64,000 nt of DNA from Ctena decussata (Eukaryota > Mollusca > Bivalvia > Lucinida > Lucinidae): assembly GCA_963989385.1 (NCBI GenBank), contig OZ022507.1, positions 52,897,400-52,961,399 on the forward strand. The letters are read 5' to 3'. The translations under genes and the position numbers were made by a program. The notes beneath the pieces are model-generated. The model was given only the letters and a program-made list of their open reading frames with translations, did no database searches and was not told the origin of the DNA. The number at the start of each line of letters is the position of its first letter. Position 1 is the first letter of the stretch. Shown piece after piece: positions 12,110 to 25,103 of this stretch.

Positions 12110-12260
12110 ATCAGGTGGGGCGGGGGTGGGGGGTACATTTTCATATGGTTCACCAAATGTTTTGTGACCCCCTCTGTCTCACCAGATTTTTTCCGACCCC
12201 CCCCCCCCTCCTAAGGTGACAAAAATATCTCCCCCACCCACTCCCCCCCCCCCCCGCCCC
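12110..12260. repeat. G- and C-homopolymer-rich stretch
   Basis: ggtggggcgggggtgggggg near 12115 is followed by C runs of 12 or more at about 12199 and 12245. It is low-complexity, with no gene. Confidence 0.7.
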
Positions 12261-12846
12261 ACACCCATATCCACACACCGATCCCGGCTCTACACTTCAC
12301 ACACAGACACAGAGACCATATTGCCCATTTTATGTCAGAATGACCCCTATCAAAACAATTGAGAAACACACACACAAAAAAACGTTTTATCTTATTCTGA
12401 CAGTTTGATTTATCATGCAGATCAATGGTCTGTTAAAGTTTTGTGTGCAGATTTTGCACTTTCTTTCTGCTTATGGCCATCCAGAAATCTGTTGTCGAAT
12501 GCACAATAATTATAACTGTTAATAGTATTAATTGAGTATCTGGGGACGGGGGTCTAGGGCGCAGCCCCCAGAAGCTACAGTAGTTTTGATAGAAAGCTGA
12601 TATCACAAACGCAGGCATTAATTGAAAACGATATCATCTACTCAATATGATTTCATAGATAATTGTATACTGTTCTACTGGCAAATCAGTGAAAAGATCT
12701 GTTTTTGGGATATGAAGGTATCCCTTTGTGTGTCATTTTCCATAAAGACATTAAGTTTTGAATGTATTTGAAAGAGTAGAGTCTGATTTTAGGAGTAATG
12801 CGGTTGGGGGGAGCTTGGGGAGTCTGAGAAGCTGAGACATTGAAAA

Positions 12847-14528
12847 ACTAGACAATCACTAAAGGTGATGAATGCCCCCGCCATATGCCTCACTAGAAAA
12901 GTAATGTGTTAAAACATATTTGTGTGAAGTTACATCAAAATCTGTCAATAAATAAAGGTGCTAGAGGGATGACTGAGTTTTTCTTAAAAATAGCAACTGT
13001 GACCTTGACCTTGGAACTACAACCCTGAAAGGTTAACTTGTCCAAGATATTGTCATACTTAATATACGTGTGAAGTTCTATCAAAATCAGTTAATAAATA
13101 AAGGCGCTAGAACCATGACAAAGATTTACATGTACCTATAATAGCATCTGTGACCTTGACCTTGGACCTACAATGATGAAACGTAAATTTGTCCCAGATA
13201 TTGTCAAGCTAAATATTTGTGTCAAGTTATGCCAAAATCATTCCAGAGGGATGACAGCATATTTTCTAAAATAGCAAATATGACCTTGACCTTTACCCTG
13301 AAATTCTGGATCACGAACTTGTCCAAGATATTGTCACACTAAACATTTGAGTGAAGTTACATCAAAATTGTCAATGAATAGAGGAGTAGAGGAATGATAA
13401 AGTTTTTTCTAAAAATAGCAACTGTGACCTTGACCTTGGACCTGCGGTGCTGAAACAGTAATTTATTCAAGATATTGTTATACTGAACATTTATATGAAG
13501 TTATATCAAAATTGATCTATAAATGAAAGCGCTGGAGCAATGCCCTAGTTTTTCTGAAAATAGCAACTGTGACCTTGACCTTCATCCTACAAACCTGAAA
13601 CGCAAAGTTGTTCAAGGTACTGTCATACTCAATTAAGCTGTGATGTAATACCAAACTCTGTTAATAAATGAGGCCGCTAGAGCGACGATAAAAGGTGAGA
13701 TTGTATTTAAGCTATGGAAATATGGTCAAAATATGTATGTTATTCAAGGGGACATAATTCTCCAATAAAGACCTGACTGAAAGTTCTGTTTCCTTTATGC
13801 ATATGTTCAATGCATGTCTGAACTGTGTTGCAAGTTTCAAATCCCTACATCAAATACTATTGGAGGAGATGCAGAGACAAGAACAGTACTACAAAGTGTG
13901 AAATATGGTCAAAATATGCATGTTATTCAAGGGGACATAATTCTGCAATAAAGACTTAATCAAAGTTCTGTTTCCCTTATGCACATGTTCAATGCATGTC
14001 TGAACTGTGTTGAAAGTTTCAACTCCCTACATTAAATACTGTAGGAGGAGTTGCGGAGACAAGAACAGTACTCAAATGTGAAATAGGGTTATAATATGTA
14101 TATTATTCAAGGAGACATAATTCTGCAACCAAGACCTTAATCAAAGTTCTGTTTCCTTTGTGCACATGTTCAATGCATGTCTGAACTGTGTTGCAAGTTT
14201 CAACTCCCTATATCAAATACTGTAGGAGGAGTTGCGGAGACAAGAACAGTACTCAGATGTGAAATATGGGAAATATGGTCAAAATATGTTTATTATTCAA
14301 GGGGACATAATTCTGCAATAAAGATCTTAATCGAAGTTATGTTTCTTTTATGCACATGCTCAATGCATGTCTGAACTGTGTTCCAAGTTTCAACTCCCTG
14401 CATCGAATACTGTAGGAGGAGTTGCGGAGACAAGAACAGTACTACAAAGTGTGACGGACGTACGTACGTACGGACGGACAAGGGCAAAACTATATGCCCC
14501 TCCCCACTTCGTGGCGGGGGCATAAAAA
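12847..14528 (+). mobile_element. Compound TIR element, short copy (1.7 kb)
   Basis: The inverted ends are atgcccccgcca (12872-12883) and tggcgggggcat (14512-14523). Homology with the second copy extends about 25 bp beyond the left one (ctagacaatcactaaaggtg). Two internal arrays follow each other. The first has a tagcaactgtgaccttgacc block at 12991, 13142, 13272, 13416 and 13561. The second, with an aaatatggtcaaaatatg block at 13718, 13901, 14081 and about 14262, is close to 181 bp. A gacggacgtacgtacgg tract precedes the right end. There is no transposase. The same element recurs, longer, at 18059-20360. Confidence 0.8.
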
Positions 14529-14599
14529 TGAAGACTGATGGAAGAGTTCTGACCCCACCGATTTGCCCAGTAAAATATATGACCTTCCCCATGCTCTAA

Positions 14600-14712
14600 G
14601 GCTTTAAGGCGATTTCCGACCCCCCCCCCAGTACAACACCAAAACAACATCAGACCCCGACCCCACCCCAACTGTACCCCCCCACACACACACACACACA
14701 CGCCCACAGACA
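14600..14712. repeat. C-rich tract and CA microsatellite
   Basis: C runs near 14620 and 14678 lead into a short (ca)n run at about 14686-14700. The frames on both strands are low-complexity artefacts. Confidence 0.7.
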
Positions 14713-15078
14713 CTCACCTGATAATAAATGTCTCGTCCCTAAGTGCAAAATAGACATACATTATGCAAGAAAGTGTCCCTTGTTTTTAACATTTCTGCAC
14801 CAAAACAGCGTGTGCATCGGCGCTGACGTGTTAGATCGTTATGATCTTCTGCGTCAAACGGAAGTCACATTTACCAAACGCGGAAATCATGCAAAATACT
14901 AGGTCTTTGGAAATCCCCTGACAATTACGTCAGCAGTAGTTTGCGCAGATGACAGTTTTGCAATAATGATATGTTGCATAACTGGAATACACCAATCTAA
15001 ACGAAACTCGAATGATTTTAATTTCACGCTTTAATTAATGTAAACGTATCATTTGGCAACATTTGACAGATAGGGGTA

Positions 15079-15150
15079 AGAACTCCCATGATTAAGGCGA
15101 CGATTTTTCCTTTAAAACCGGCACGACAGGTTCTAAGTTTAAAAGTATAT
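15079..15150 (-). mobile_element. Solo terminus of the 0.9-kb TIR family
   Basis: catgattaaggcgacgattt followed by ccggcacgacaggttctaag matches the right terminus of the copy at 23113-24045 in inverse orientation. The rest of the element is absent. Confidence 0.5.
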
Positions 15151-15205
15151 ATAGTAAGCCTAATTCCCATAGCAGGTCTTCCACAAAATCATATGATATC
15201 CGCCC

Positions 15206-15355
15206 AGTCCGATCAGACTCTTAAAGGGTAGCTACGGGTCTAAGCTACCTCCATGCGGACAGCGAAGACTCTGATCAGACTGGGCGGATGCCCAGGCTGA
15301 TCTGAGACTGCGCTGGGCGCACAACCACTTAGTAGATTTTCTCGTGTCGGGGCTC
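15206..15355 (-). mobile_element. 236-bp foldback element, truncated reverse copy
   Basis: gtagctacgggtctaagcta, catgcggacagcgaagactc, gatctgagactgcgctgggc and the terminal ctcgtgtcggggctc are present. The opposite arm is missing. Confidence 0.7.
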
Positions 15356-15378
15356 ATTTGTTTTGAGGTTTTTAGTTT

Positions 15379-16561
15379 TTATGCCCCCAACTTCGGAGAA
15401 GTTGAGGGGGCATATTGGTTTTGGCCTGTCCGTCCGTCCGTCCGTCTGTCCGTCTGTCCGTCTGTCCGTCCGTAACACTTTTAAGCAGCTTGGAAACTCA
15501 AGAAGCCCTAATGCTAAGATCTTGAAATTTTATATGTGGCATCTACATGAAAAATATGCAGATACGTATTTTTTCTTTTTTCCACTGGTCATGTATTTCT
15601 AGAGTTATGCCCCTTTTTGACTTAGTGCATTGTAAGCCTATGGAACCTTGTTAGCAAAATATTTCAAGAACCCCTGAAGCTAGGATCATGATTTTTTTGC
15701 AGGAAGGCATTGCCTATAAAGCAGATGAACTGATTAACTTTTGAAAAAATATCGTTTATTTTTTACCGAGTTATGCCCCTTTTTCAACTTAGCGCATTGT
15801 AAGCCTATGGAACCTTGTTAGCAAAATATCTCGAGAACGCCTGATGCTAGGATCATGATATTTTGCAGAAAGACATTGCCTATAAAGTAGATGAACTGAT
15901 TAACTTTTGAAAAAATATCGTGAATTTTTGACCGAGTTATGCCCCTTTTTCAACTTAGTGCATTGTAAGCCTATGGAACCTTGTTAGCAAAATATATCAA
16001 GAACCCCTGATGCTAGAATCACGATATTTTGCAGGAAGACATTGCCCAAGGTGTAGATGACCTGATTAACTTTTGAAAAAAAATTGTGAATTTTTTACCG
16101 AGTTATGCCCCTTTTTCAACTTATTGCATTTAAGCCTATGGAACCTTGTTAACAAAATATCTTGAGAGCCCCTGATGCTAGGATCACGATATTTTGCAGG
16201 AAGACTTTGTCCAAGGTGTAGATGACCTGATCAACTGTTGAAAAAAATATGTTAATTTTTGACTGAGTTAAGCCCCTTTTTCGACTTAGTGCATTGAACC
16301 CTGTGGTATAAAAGTACCTGTACATACGGTGAAGAACCGTTAGAGATAGGGACTTGAAATTTTATGTGTGGCATGTACATGAAAAATAAGCGAGCTTGTG
16401 AAAAAAACATCCAAAGAACAGCTCAAGCTTTGTTCCTTGTTACAAATTTAATTTGGCATACAGTTACAGACTAAGATGTAGATGAACCGGTTGATACACC
16501 TTTCTGACTTATAAATTATGGGATGAACCCCCTTAGAGGCAAGCATAAGGTTGGGGGCATA
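15379..16561 (+). mobile_element. TIR element with 166-bp internal array
   Basis: Starts atgcccccaacttcgg and ends gttgggggcat, inverted repeats of each other. A (tccg/tctg)n tract lies at about 15425-15475. The motif gttatgcccctttttca recurs at 15604, 15770, 15936, 16102 and (gttaagcccc) 16267, spaced 166, 166, 166 and 165 bp. Units share gcctatggaaccttgttagc. There is no coding capacity. It is analogous in layout to the 12.8 and 18.1 kb elements but its sequence is different. Confidence 0.75.
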
Positions 16562-16569
16562 GTGTTTCA

Positions 16570-16998
16570 TAAACACATTTTCTAGTTCCTTAGTGACTCC
16601 ATCTATGGTGACCGCTCTAGAATTTTTTTCGCCACATTTACCGAGGCTCCATTTTTTCTGAGTATATTGAAAATCACCCACAGATATTGATGGCCGCGTG
16701 TCTTACAACTCCTTAGGTTATAGAAATGGTCATTGAATTGTCATAAGGCAATCGCTACATTATTTTCATCGGCACTTCCCATAAACAATGCAGTCATTCA
16801 AATATGGCCGCTTTCACGGTCAGTAGCGATGGCGTTTTTAATGACGTCAATAATAACTTGCTTTCGTGCGACTAATAGTGAATAACTTTATTCATATTTT
16901 TGATTTCAAGACAAAAATAAATCATCTAATAATATTCGTGTCAAGAAGATAGGTATTTCTTGAATCCAGGAGTATCCAAAACAGGTACATCGGCCAGA
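16570..16998. other. No gene recognised
   Basis: Non-coding sequence. The minus-strand frame at 16448-16681 begins inside the neighbouring TIR element and has no recognisable domain. Confidence 0.4.
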
Positions 16999-16999
16999 C

Positions 17000-17284
17000 T
17001 TTTTTTTTTTTTTTTTTTTTTGAGTTAGGTTCGGGTTGGGTGACTTCGAACAGCAGGTAAATTCGGATATACCATTGCAAACAGTGAAAATTCAGATGAG
17101 ACGGCTCATGATGAGCCGTTTCATCAGGATTTTTCACTTTTTGCCCAGTTATTTTTTTGTTGTAATTCCAAACAAATGACATATAAAGCAAAACAATGTC
17201 ACTGTCCGTATTTACCTGCTGTCCGAATTGTCCGAATTTACCTGCTGTCCAAATTTACCATCCGTCCGAATTTACCCGATTTGA
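17000..17284 (-). mobile_element. TA-flanked MITE family, reverse copy
   Basis: A 22-base T run is followed by ttcgggttgggtgacttcga, ggtaaattcgg, a central atgagacggctcatgatgag palindrome, and a right end with four iterations of tgtccgaatttacc. It is the reverse, somewhat decayed counterpart of 27730-27946. The right terminus has been expanded by short tandem duplication. Confidence 0.65.
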
Positions 17285-17289
17285 TCCTA

Positions 17290-18050
17290 GCATATACTTT
17301 CGAGTGTGTTATAATAAACCAGCTTCAGGATTACCATATTAGACTGATAACATACCTTGTTATTGTCGAAATGCGTTTTCGTAGTGCATGTTTCGTAAAC
17401 AATTCTATAACAGTCTTATTTTTCCTTACGATGTTTACCCTGTGGAGATTAGTTTGCATATTCACAAGAAGATTCATTTGACATATGGATCATAATAAGC
17501 CTAACTTGTATCAAAGAAATGTGTTTCGGCAGCATATATATAGAACTGACACGCAAGAGAATGTTATTTTTCTATTAACTTTTGGGAATATTCCAAGCTT
17601 TAATAACAACCTGTCTAATATTTTATGATTCACGTTCTTTTCTTGAAATTTCACCAGTGAAAATTAAAGATAAAGCTACTCATTATACAAGCCGTAATGT
17701 TGCAAAATAACTTAAAAGTACTTAAATTGGTTTCTCTTTAATCAAGATGATAAATTTTGATTAATTTAGAAAAGCCCCTTTTGCAGAAATGTTCAGGAGC
17801 AAAACCAAACATGCGCATCATAGGCCTTAAACAGATGAAATTACTTTGACGTGGTTCAAACACGGTTTACCTTTACATTGGCTTCATATTATATAAAGTC
17901 CTGAACTTTGTTTGTTGGTAAATTTTCACAATTTTATGCTTCACTATGTTGCCAAAGTGCTGAAATAGGAGGCCCCTTTTCAGTCAAAACACATGCGAGC
18001 CACGACACGAGAAAACGAGAAAATGGGTTAGTTAACGTTGTGGAAAAAAA
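17290..18050. other. No gene; foldback end fragment
   Basis: AT-rich non-coding DNA. At 17997-18020 the sequence gagccacgacacgagaaaac is an isolated terminus of the 236-bp foldback family, next to the start of the compound TIR element. Confidence 0.5.
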
Positions 18051-18058
18051 AGATTAAA

Positions 18059-20360
18059 ACTAGACAATCACTAAAGGTGATGAATGCCCCGCCATATGCC
18101 TCACTAGAAAAGTAATGTGTTAAAACATATTTGTGTGACGTTACATCAAAATCTGTCAATAAATAAAGGTGCTAGAGGGATGACTGAGTTTTTCTTAAAA
18201 ATAGCAACTGTGACCTTGACCTTGGAACTACAACCCTGAAAGGTTAAATTGTCCAAGATATTGTCATACTTAATATATGTGTGAAGTTCTATCAAAATCA
18301 GTTAATAAATAAAGGCGCTAGAACCATGACAAAGATTTACATGTACCTATAATAGCATCTGTGACCTTGACCTTGGACCTACAATGATGAAACGTAAATT
18401 TGTCCCAGATATTGTCAAGCTAAATATTTGTGTCAAGTTATGCCAAAATCATTCCAGAGGGATGACAGCATATTTTCTAAAATAGCAAATATGACCTTGA
18501 CCTTTACCCTGAAATTCTGGATCACGAACCTGTCCAAGATATTGTCACACTAAACATTTGAGTGAAGTTACATCAAAATTGTCAATGAATAGGAGTAAAG
18601 GAATGATAAAGTTTTTTTTCTAAAAATAGCAACTGTGACCTTGACCTTGGGCCTGCGGTGCTGAAACAGTAATTTATTCAAGATATTGTTATACTTAACA
18701 TTTATGTGAAGTTACATCAATATCGAACTATAAATGAAAGCGCTGGAGCAATTCCCTAGTTTTTCTGAAAATAGCAACTGTGACCTTGACCTTCATCCTA
18801 CAAACCTGAAACGCAAAGTTGTTCAAGGTATTGTCATACCCAATAAAGCTGGATGTAATACCAAAATTTGTTAATAAATGAGGCCGCTAGAGAGACGATA
18901 AAAGGTGAGATTGTATTTAAGCTATGGAAATATGGTCAAAATATGTATGTTATTCAAGGGGACATAATTCTGCAATAAAGACCTGACTGAAAGTTCTGTT
19001 TCCTTTATGCACATGTTCAATGCATGTCTGAACTGTGTTGCAAGTTTCAAATCCCTACATCAAATACCATTGAAGGAGTTGCAGAGACAAAAACAGTACT
19101 ACAAAGTGTGAAATATGGTCAAAATATGCATGTCATTCAAGGGGATGTAATTCTGCCATAATGACCTGGATCAAAGTTTTGTTTCCTTTATGCACATGTT
19201 CAATGCATGTCTGAACTGTGTTACAAGTTTCAAATCCCTACATCAAAAACAATTGGAAGAGTTGCAGAGACAAGAACAGTACTACAAATGTGAAATATGG
19301 TCAAAATACAAAATCTGTTAATAAATGAGGCCGCTAGAGAGACGATAAAAGGTGAGATTGTATTTAAGCTATGAAAATATGGTCAAAATATGTATGTTAT
19401 TCAATAATTCTGCAATAAAGACCTGACTGAAAGTTCTGTTTCCTTTATGCACATGTTCAATGCATGTCTGCACTGTGTTGCAAGTTTCAAATCCCTACAT
19501 CAAATACTATTGAAGGAGTTGCAGAGACAAGAACAGTACTACAAAGTGTGAAATATGGTCAAAATATGCATGTCATTCAAGGGGATGTAATTCTGCCATA
19601 ATGACCTGGATCAAAGTTTTGTTTCCTTTATGCACATGTTCAATGCATGTCTGAACTGTGTTACAAGTTTCAAATCCCTACATCAAAAACAATTGGAAGA
19701 GTTGCAGAGACAAGAACAGTACTACAAATGTGAAATATGGTCAAAATATTTATGTTATTCAAGGGGACATAATTCTGCAATGAAGACCTGACTGAAAGTT
19801 CTGTTTCCTTTATGCACATGTTCAATGCATGTCTGAACTGTGTTGCAAGTTTCAACTCCCTACATTAAATACTGTAGGAGGAGTTGCGGAGACAAGAACA
19901 GTACTCAAATGTGAAATATGGCTATAATATGTATATTATTCAAGGGGACATAATTCTGCAACCAAGACTTAATCAAAGTTTTGTTTCTCTTATGCACATG
20001 TTCAATGCATGTCTGAACTGTGTTGCATGTTTCAACTCCCTATATCAAATACTGTAGGAGGAGTTGCGGAGACAAGAACAGTACTCAGATGTGAAATATG
20101 GTCAAAATATGTTTATTATTCAAGGGGACATAATTATGCAATAAAGATCTGGATCAAAGTTATGTTTCCTTTATGCACATGTTCAATGCATGTCTGAACT
20201 GTGTTCCAAGTTTCAACTCCCTGCATCGAATACTGTAGGAGGAGTTGCGGAGACAAGAACAGTACTACAAAGTGTGACGGACGTATGCACGGACGTATGC
20301 ACGGACGGACAAGGGCAAAACTATATGCCCCTCCCCACTTCGTGGCGGGGGCATAAAAAT
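18059..20360 (+). mobile_element. Compound TIR element, long copy (2.3 kb)
   Basis: Closely similar throughout to 12847-14528, with the same left sequence (ctagacaatcactaaaggtg), the same two arrays and the same right end tggcgggggcat followed by aaaaat. It is about 620 bp longer because the ~181-bp section is expanded. A block starting ttaataaatgaggccgctag at 18871 is repeated at 19318 (447 bp apart; about 440 bp at the other side because ggggaca is lost). It is non-coding. Confidence 0.8.
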
Positions 20361-20369
20361 TGAAGAAGA

Positions 20370-21900
20370 AGAAGAAAACAAAAGTAATGGAAAAAATAAA
20401 ACTTCAACCCCCCCACCCCCACCCCCGCAAAAAGGAAAAAAAATCTTGAAAATGGTGGAGTTTTAGGTGGCCAACGTTATTTATTGATCGCCAAATAACA
20501 GATAAAGGTATTTGCAAAAGATGGTGCTTGTATCACCATTTGAACTATTTGGTCATTTTTGGTCCTAAGCAGCTACACTAAGCGGTGTGATCAGATGCTC
20601 ACGAGTAGTAAGGATCCAACCGCCTAATACAATCCGCAATTCCTGTTTACTGTCTCTACTATTAGGGATGTCAGAGAAATTGAACGTCCAGTAAATGAAA
20701 GCCTGACAATGCGCCGTTATCAAATCGATAATCATTTTGGAAAAGACCGCATGGTTAGGATCAACGCAGTCATGTCTCCTAAATTCTGCTAATGTACCAA
20801 CTGTCGTCTACTCCTTTAGTTTTTTAACTACCAATAAATTCACTCACACCTTGAGAAATCTTGGATACTATAGTTTATTTGTGACAGTTTTATCATCAGA
20901 CAACCGTCTTTTGGCAGTAACTTAAGTTGCCGCATCATTCTTATTTTGTCTATTATTGATAGAGCCGATCACCTAAATTGACCGTGAAAATAGATATAAA
21001 GCGTACAATTTTGGAAACGTTACTTTATTAGTCTCTACAGAAAAATAAGTTGTGCTCAGAGTAAACAGAGTTAATGTTACTTATTTAACCAGGTCTTTTA
21101 TAAGAGAAAATGGGTAAAATACTGTATTTTGATGAAAAAAATACTTTTCTTATACCAGTTAAAGAAACTAAAAAAATTATACAAACAAATAAAGCTTATA
21201 CAATTGTATCAATATATGTCAGAATTTTACGCTGTTATATACGTTACAGAGTATACTTTATCTAAATGATTTTTGAAACATGAGTATTTGCATTACAGAA
21301 TGTATCATGATTGGGTGCAAATGCTACTGTTGTGTTTTAGCAAAGTCATTTGGTATTAATTTTATTTTTAACAGAGATAATTAGTGGCTTGCGCTGGTCC
21401 ATTAGTCTACAAATTGCTTTTTCTAGAAACCTAGAATGTTGTTATTACAGCGGCCTCATAGTAACATGAGCTGGTACCACAGTACTAGCAGAGATCATAA
21501 GTAAAGTAGCCATACGTTTTCAACTAATCTTCATAGAAGTTTTCAGTGGCCTGGGCTGGGGAGGAGCGCAATGAAAAACGCAGACAGAAGAAAAACAGAC
21601 AATTAAAAACAACAGAGAAGCTTTGGGTCGCAGACCCTGTACGGAAGAGACGGTGTTGCAAAATTATCTGTGCATATCTGTATATCTAAATATTTCGGAT
21701 TTGTCAACGTTGCTATGGATTACGAGTTCAGACTTACTGTTTTGCTTGTTTGACCACTTTTACTTAGAAAAGAAAGGTATTGTGGGAGCCGGCGCCTTAT
21801 CGCCAATGTCTTTGGTCGGGCCATCTTGGTCCAGGTAATTGTTTACTTTAGCTCTAGCCTCGGAACGCACTGATTCCAGAACTCTGCTTGATCATATGTA
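20370..21900. other. No gene recognised
   Basis: After a C-rich patch near 20410 the sequence is AT-rich and unique within the window. Short frames at 20737 and 21623 show no motif. Confidence 0.4.
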
Positions 21901-21919
21901 TCTGATAATGTTATAATTC

Positions 21920-22110
21920 AGGACGCGACACGACAAAGCCAATAAAGTCGCATCCGCCCGTTCTTATCAGAATATTCGCTGTCGGCATGGAGGTAGCTTA
22001 GTTAACCTTAAAGCGCAGAGCAAAGACTCTGATAAGGCTGGGCAGATGCCCAGCTGACCTGAGTTTTCGCGAGACGATGCCATTTTGTTGGTTTTGTCGT
22101 GTCGCGACTC
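21920..22110 (+). mobile_element. 236-bp foldback element, internally deleted copy
   Basis: ggacgcgacacgacaaagcc to gtgtcgcgactc, with gcatggaggtagctta in the middle. It is about 45 bp shorter than the full unit, with part of the left arm missing. Confidence 0.7.
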
Positions 22111-22721
22111 AATCGATTTTGGTTTTCTGTGATGTCTCTCTGATGTGTTAGTGTAGGAGGTCCATGCTCTGACCGAACACCTACATGTTTTAGCGCTGCA
22201 TTAGAAGAGAGTGTAAGTTAGCCCTCCTAAAACTAGTTTCAGCCCCACCTTTACACCCAGCTCCCTCCCAAGTAGTTTATGCAACTGTCCAGTCAAAGGC
22301 GGAAATTCTGATGCAAATTATTGTTTGTAGTACATGAAGAATTGTGGTCACGTGTTTTTTTTTCTCTTTGCCTTCTGTTTTGACATAGAAAAGAGATAAA
22401 ACTAGATTTTTTTATGTGTTTTGATAGGCTTTTAATGTTTGTTTTGCACATATATGTACAGTTTCTGTTTGTCTTGAACTAAGTGTTCTGTTGCCGGAGA
22501 TACATTGTAATAATGTCCTTTTCACCTTTTACTTCTTTCGGTGTATTAAGTAGGTTCTGCTTTGCATTTCCTGGATGTCTTCAATTACGTCATTGTTAGC
22601 TGTTATTTCATTGCCACATACAATTAATACTCAATTTAAAGCACTTAAACCGAACATTGCCAAGAGCTACATGTACCAAATATCATTTGTGGGTCAAAGT
22701 GCACAAAACACAACTGCGTGT

Positions 22722-22950
22722 GAGCCGCGATGCGACAAAACCAAAAAAGTGGCATGTGCGCCCAGCGAACACTTAGATCAGCCTGAGCATCCGCCAAAGC
22801 TGATCACTATGCGCTTAAAAGCTAGCTAAGGTTCTAAACTAGCTCTATGCGTACAGCAAAGGCTTTGTTCAAAGTGGGTGGATGCCCAAGCTGATCTGAA
22901 TCTTCGTTGGGCGCACATGCCACTTTACTGGTTTTGTCGGGTCGCGGCTC
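22722..22950 (+). mobile_element. 236-bp foldback element, diverged copy
   Basis: gagccgcgatgcgacaaaac to gtcgggtcgcggctc, 229 bp. The arms are visible (gtggcatgtgcgcccagcg and gggcgcacatgccac). No matching 4-bp flanks remain. Confidence 0.75.
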
Positions 22951-23112
22951 ATATGCACACTGTGATAAAACGCAGCTGAGTATTCAATGACAATCCGATG
23001 TTGGAAATTTCTTTACAGGACCATTAGGCCGTCATTTAGTCTAAAGTTCGACACTACGTTATGCAAATGGAGAGTAACCCAAAGTAGGCTGTTATTATCG
23101 GCTTGACTAACT

Positions 23113-24045
23113 AAAGGACCTCTATGCTTAAGGCGTGAATTTTCCCCATGATTAAAAAGTTATACGGAAGACTGACTTCTGCTTTGCATTTATGACTATG
23201 ACATGTAACTTGCATGACAAATGAATTTTCAAGTGTTTGTATCAATGTAAATACGTTAAACATACGTTGACGTTGACGTCATTTTTGAGATAAATGGTAA
23301 ATTATCCCCAAACTGATCGTTGAAATAATGATTGATTGTATACATTTCACCCCTTTTTGACTTACATTACTTACATAACAGACAACACTGGATAGTTTTT
23401 ACTATATGTATGTGACCTTGACCTCAATTCAAGGTCATGGCACACAATATAATACTTGAAGATCACAGTGCTACTGCTGGCCATTCTCCTTCTTTGGCTT
23501 ACTGAGTATCGTTCCCCCCCGTGACCCAGCTCCCCACTCATATATATTGCGTACTTGCATTGCATAAGTCTGCTGCATGAAGGAAATGCTGGGTCACGGG
23601 GGGGGGGGGGGGGGGGAAGTACTTGTATTTTAGTTGTAGTGAAGCGTTCCCTTTTGGCCGTTTTGACCGGAAGTAGAACTACGGTTTTGCATGTTTAAAT
23701 GCCAATCAGGCGTAACAAGAATGAAATCATTGCTCTGTATTGTGATATGTGTGTATTTAGCATGCATTTATGAGAAAAATTTATGGAACGAATGACTAAT
23801 TTCAATATCTTTATTACCTGAAAAAATGAGGTATGCGAAAACCTTGAATTTAGGGTAGGTAGGGTCAGACTGGATTATCTCCCCATGTATTTGGGTCTGA
23901 ATCACAAATGATCTGATTTCATACGGTTTACATATTTTATGGAAGCTCTGCTAAGAAAAAAAATGCACACTTTTTACTTTTGAAAATTCGGACCTGTCGC
24001 GCCGGCCTAATGGGGAAAATCCTCGCCTTAATCGTAGAAGTCCTT
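23113..24045 (-). mobile_element. 0.9-kb TIR element with facing C and G tracts, copy 2
   Basis: The ends are aaaggacctctatgcttaag and cgccttaatcgtagaagtcc. The interior has ttccccccc followed by gtgacccagc, then about 60 bp later gctgggtcac and a run of about 18 G. Reverse orientation relative to 7340-8141 and about 130 bp longer. It keeps the tgaccttgacctcaattcaa block. Confidence 0.8.
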
Positions 24046-24049
24046 ATGT

Positions 24050-25100
24050 TTTGCAGCATGTAGCAGCTATGTTATTTTTTACACCAGTTATATTTCTTTG
24101 AATTGTTGTTGAAATTCGAATTTTCAGTATTCATAATGTGGATGATTTAACTTTAAAATTGCTTGAGGGAGCTGAGGTACCAAGTCTATGCCGAACATGA
24201 GGCAGCTCCGTCTTAAATCTGCTACAGAAATTTGGTCAAAACCTATTTTCTTCATCAGTCTAGTGAGAATTTATGGTTTGTATCACAAACGGAAAGATTC
24301 TGAAGATTCTTTAGGCAATTTGTCAGACCGTGCGAATGCACAAACTGATCTGAGATTTTGTTGTGATTACGTGACACAAGACGCAAGTTTTCATGGGACG
24401 ATTTATAAAAAGGACTTCAATGATAATGCCCCTGATCTATGAAATCCAAATATTTTATGTACTTGTAGTGAAGACTGTACTTCTTGTGGTAAATAAGGCC
24501 ATCCATAAAAAATCTGGTTTGCTGTGCACCTATCTACCTAACAAATTTGGCACTCCTTTGTTTTGGCGGGGGGGGGGGGGGGGGGGGGGGGGGCTCATTC
24601 CAATTTTTTTTAATCCTCGTCAATAATATGCTTTCAGCTTTGTTTACTGCATTTCTGTCTGAAATGAGTCTTTTTTCACATTGTTTGATGGCAAACCAGA
24701 CCAGACAGCTCCTCAAAAGCAGTCTGATCTAGATCTGAATTTAAGGAGTTGTTGTTGTAACCAGTACATTCCGACTGCTTGAAGAAAAATCTACCTACCT
24801 ACGTACCTGAAAAATTCTGAGTTGGAGTATAGCAAACATTAGATTTTTTAAGGATCGCCTAACCATACAATTCTCTCTGTGCAGTTCAAGACGCAAGTTA
24901 TCTGAAAGAAAATGAAAATTTATGTGATAATAATGATATTGTTTTAATTACAAAAACATCTAACCAATAATTTTATTCTTGAACATGCACTTATTCTCCG
25001 GAGAAGCTAATGTTTAAAACCTTTAAGACATTGACAATTTTGTTTCATTTGTAATTTTCGAAATTGCCACCAACAAACTGATGTATTCAATTGAATATTT
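24050..25100. other. No gene; 26-base G run
   Basis: Unbroken G at 24568-24593. The frames crossing it, which encode poly-Gly or poly-Pro, are artefacts. The frame at 24188-24442 has no recognised motif. Confidence 0.5.
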
Positions 25101-25103
25101 ATA

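Noticed and set aside
24534..24716. Proline- or glycine-rich peptide
   Set aside because: Encoded by a 26-base G homopolymer; low-complexity artefact.
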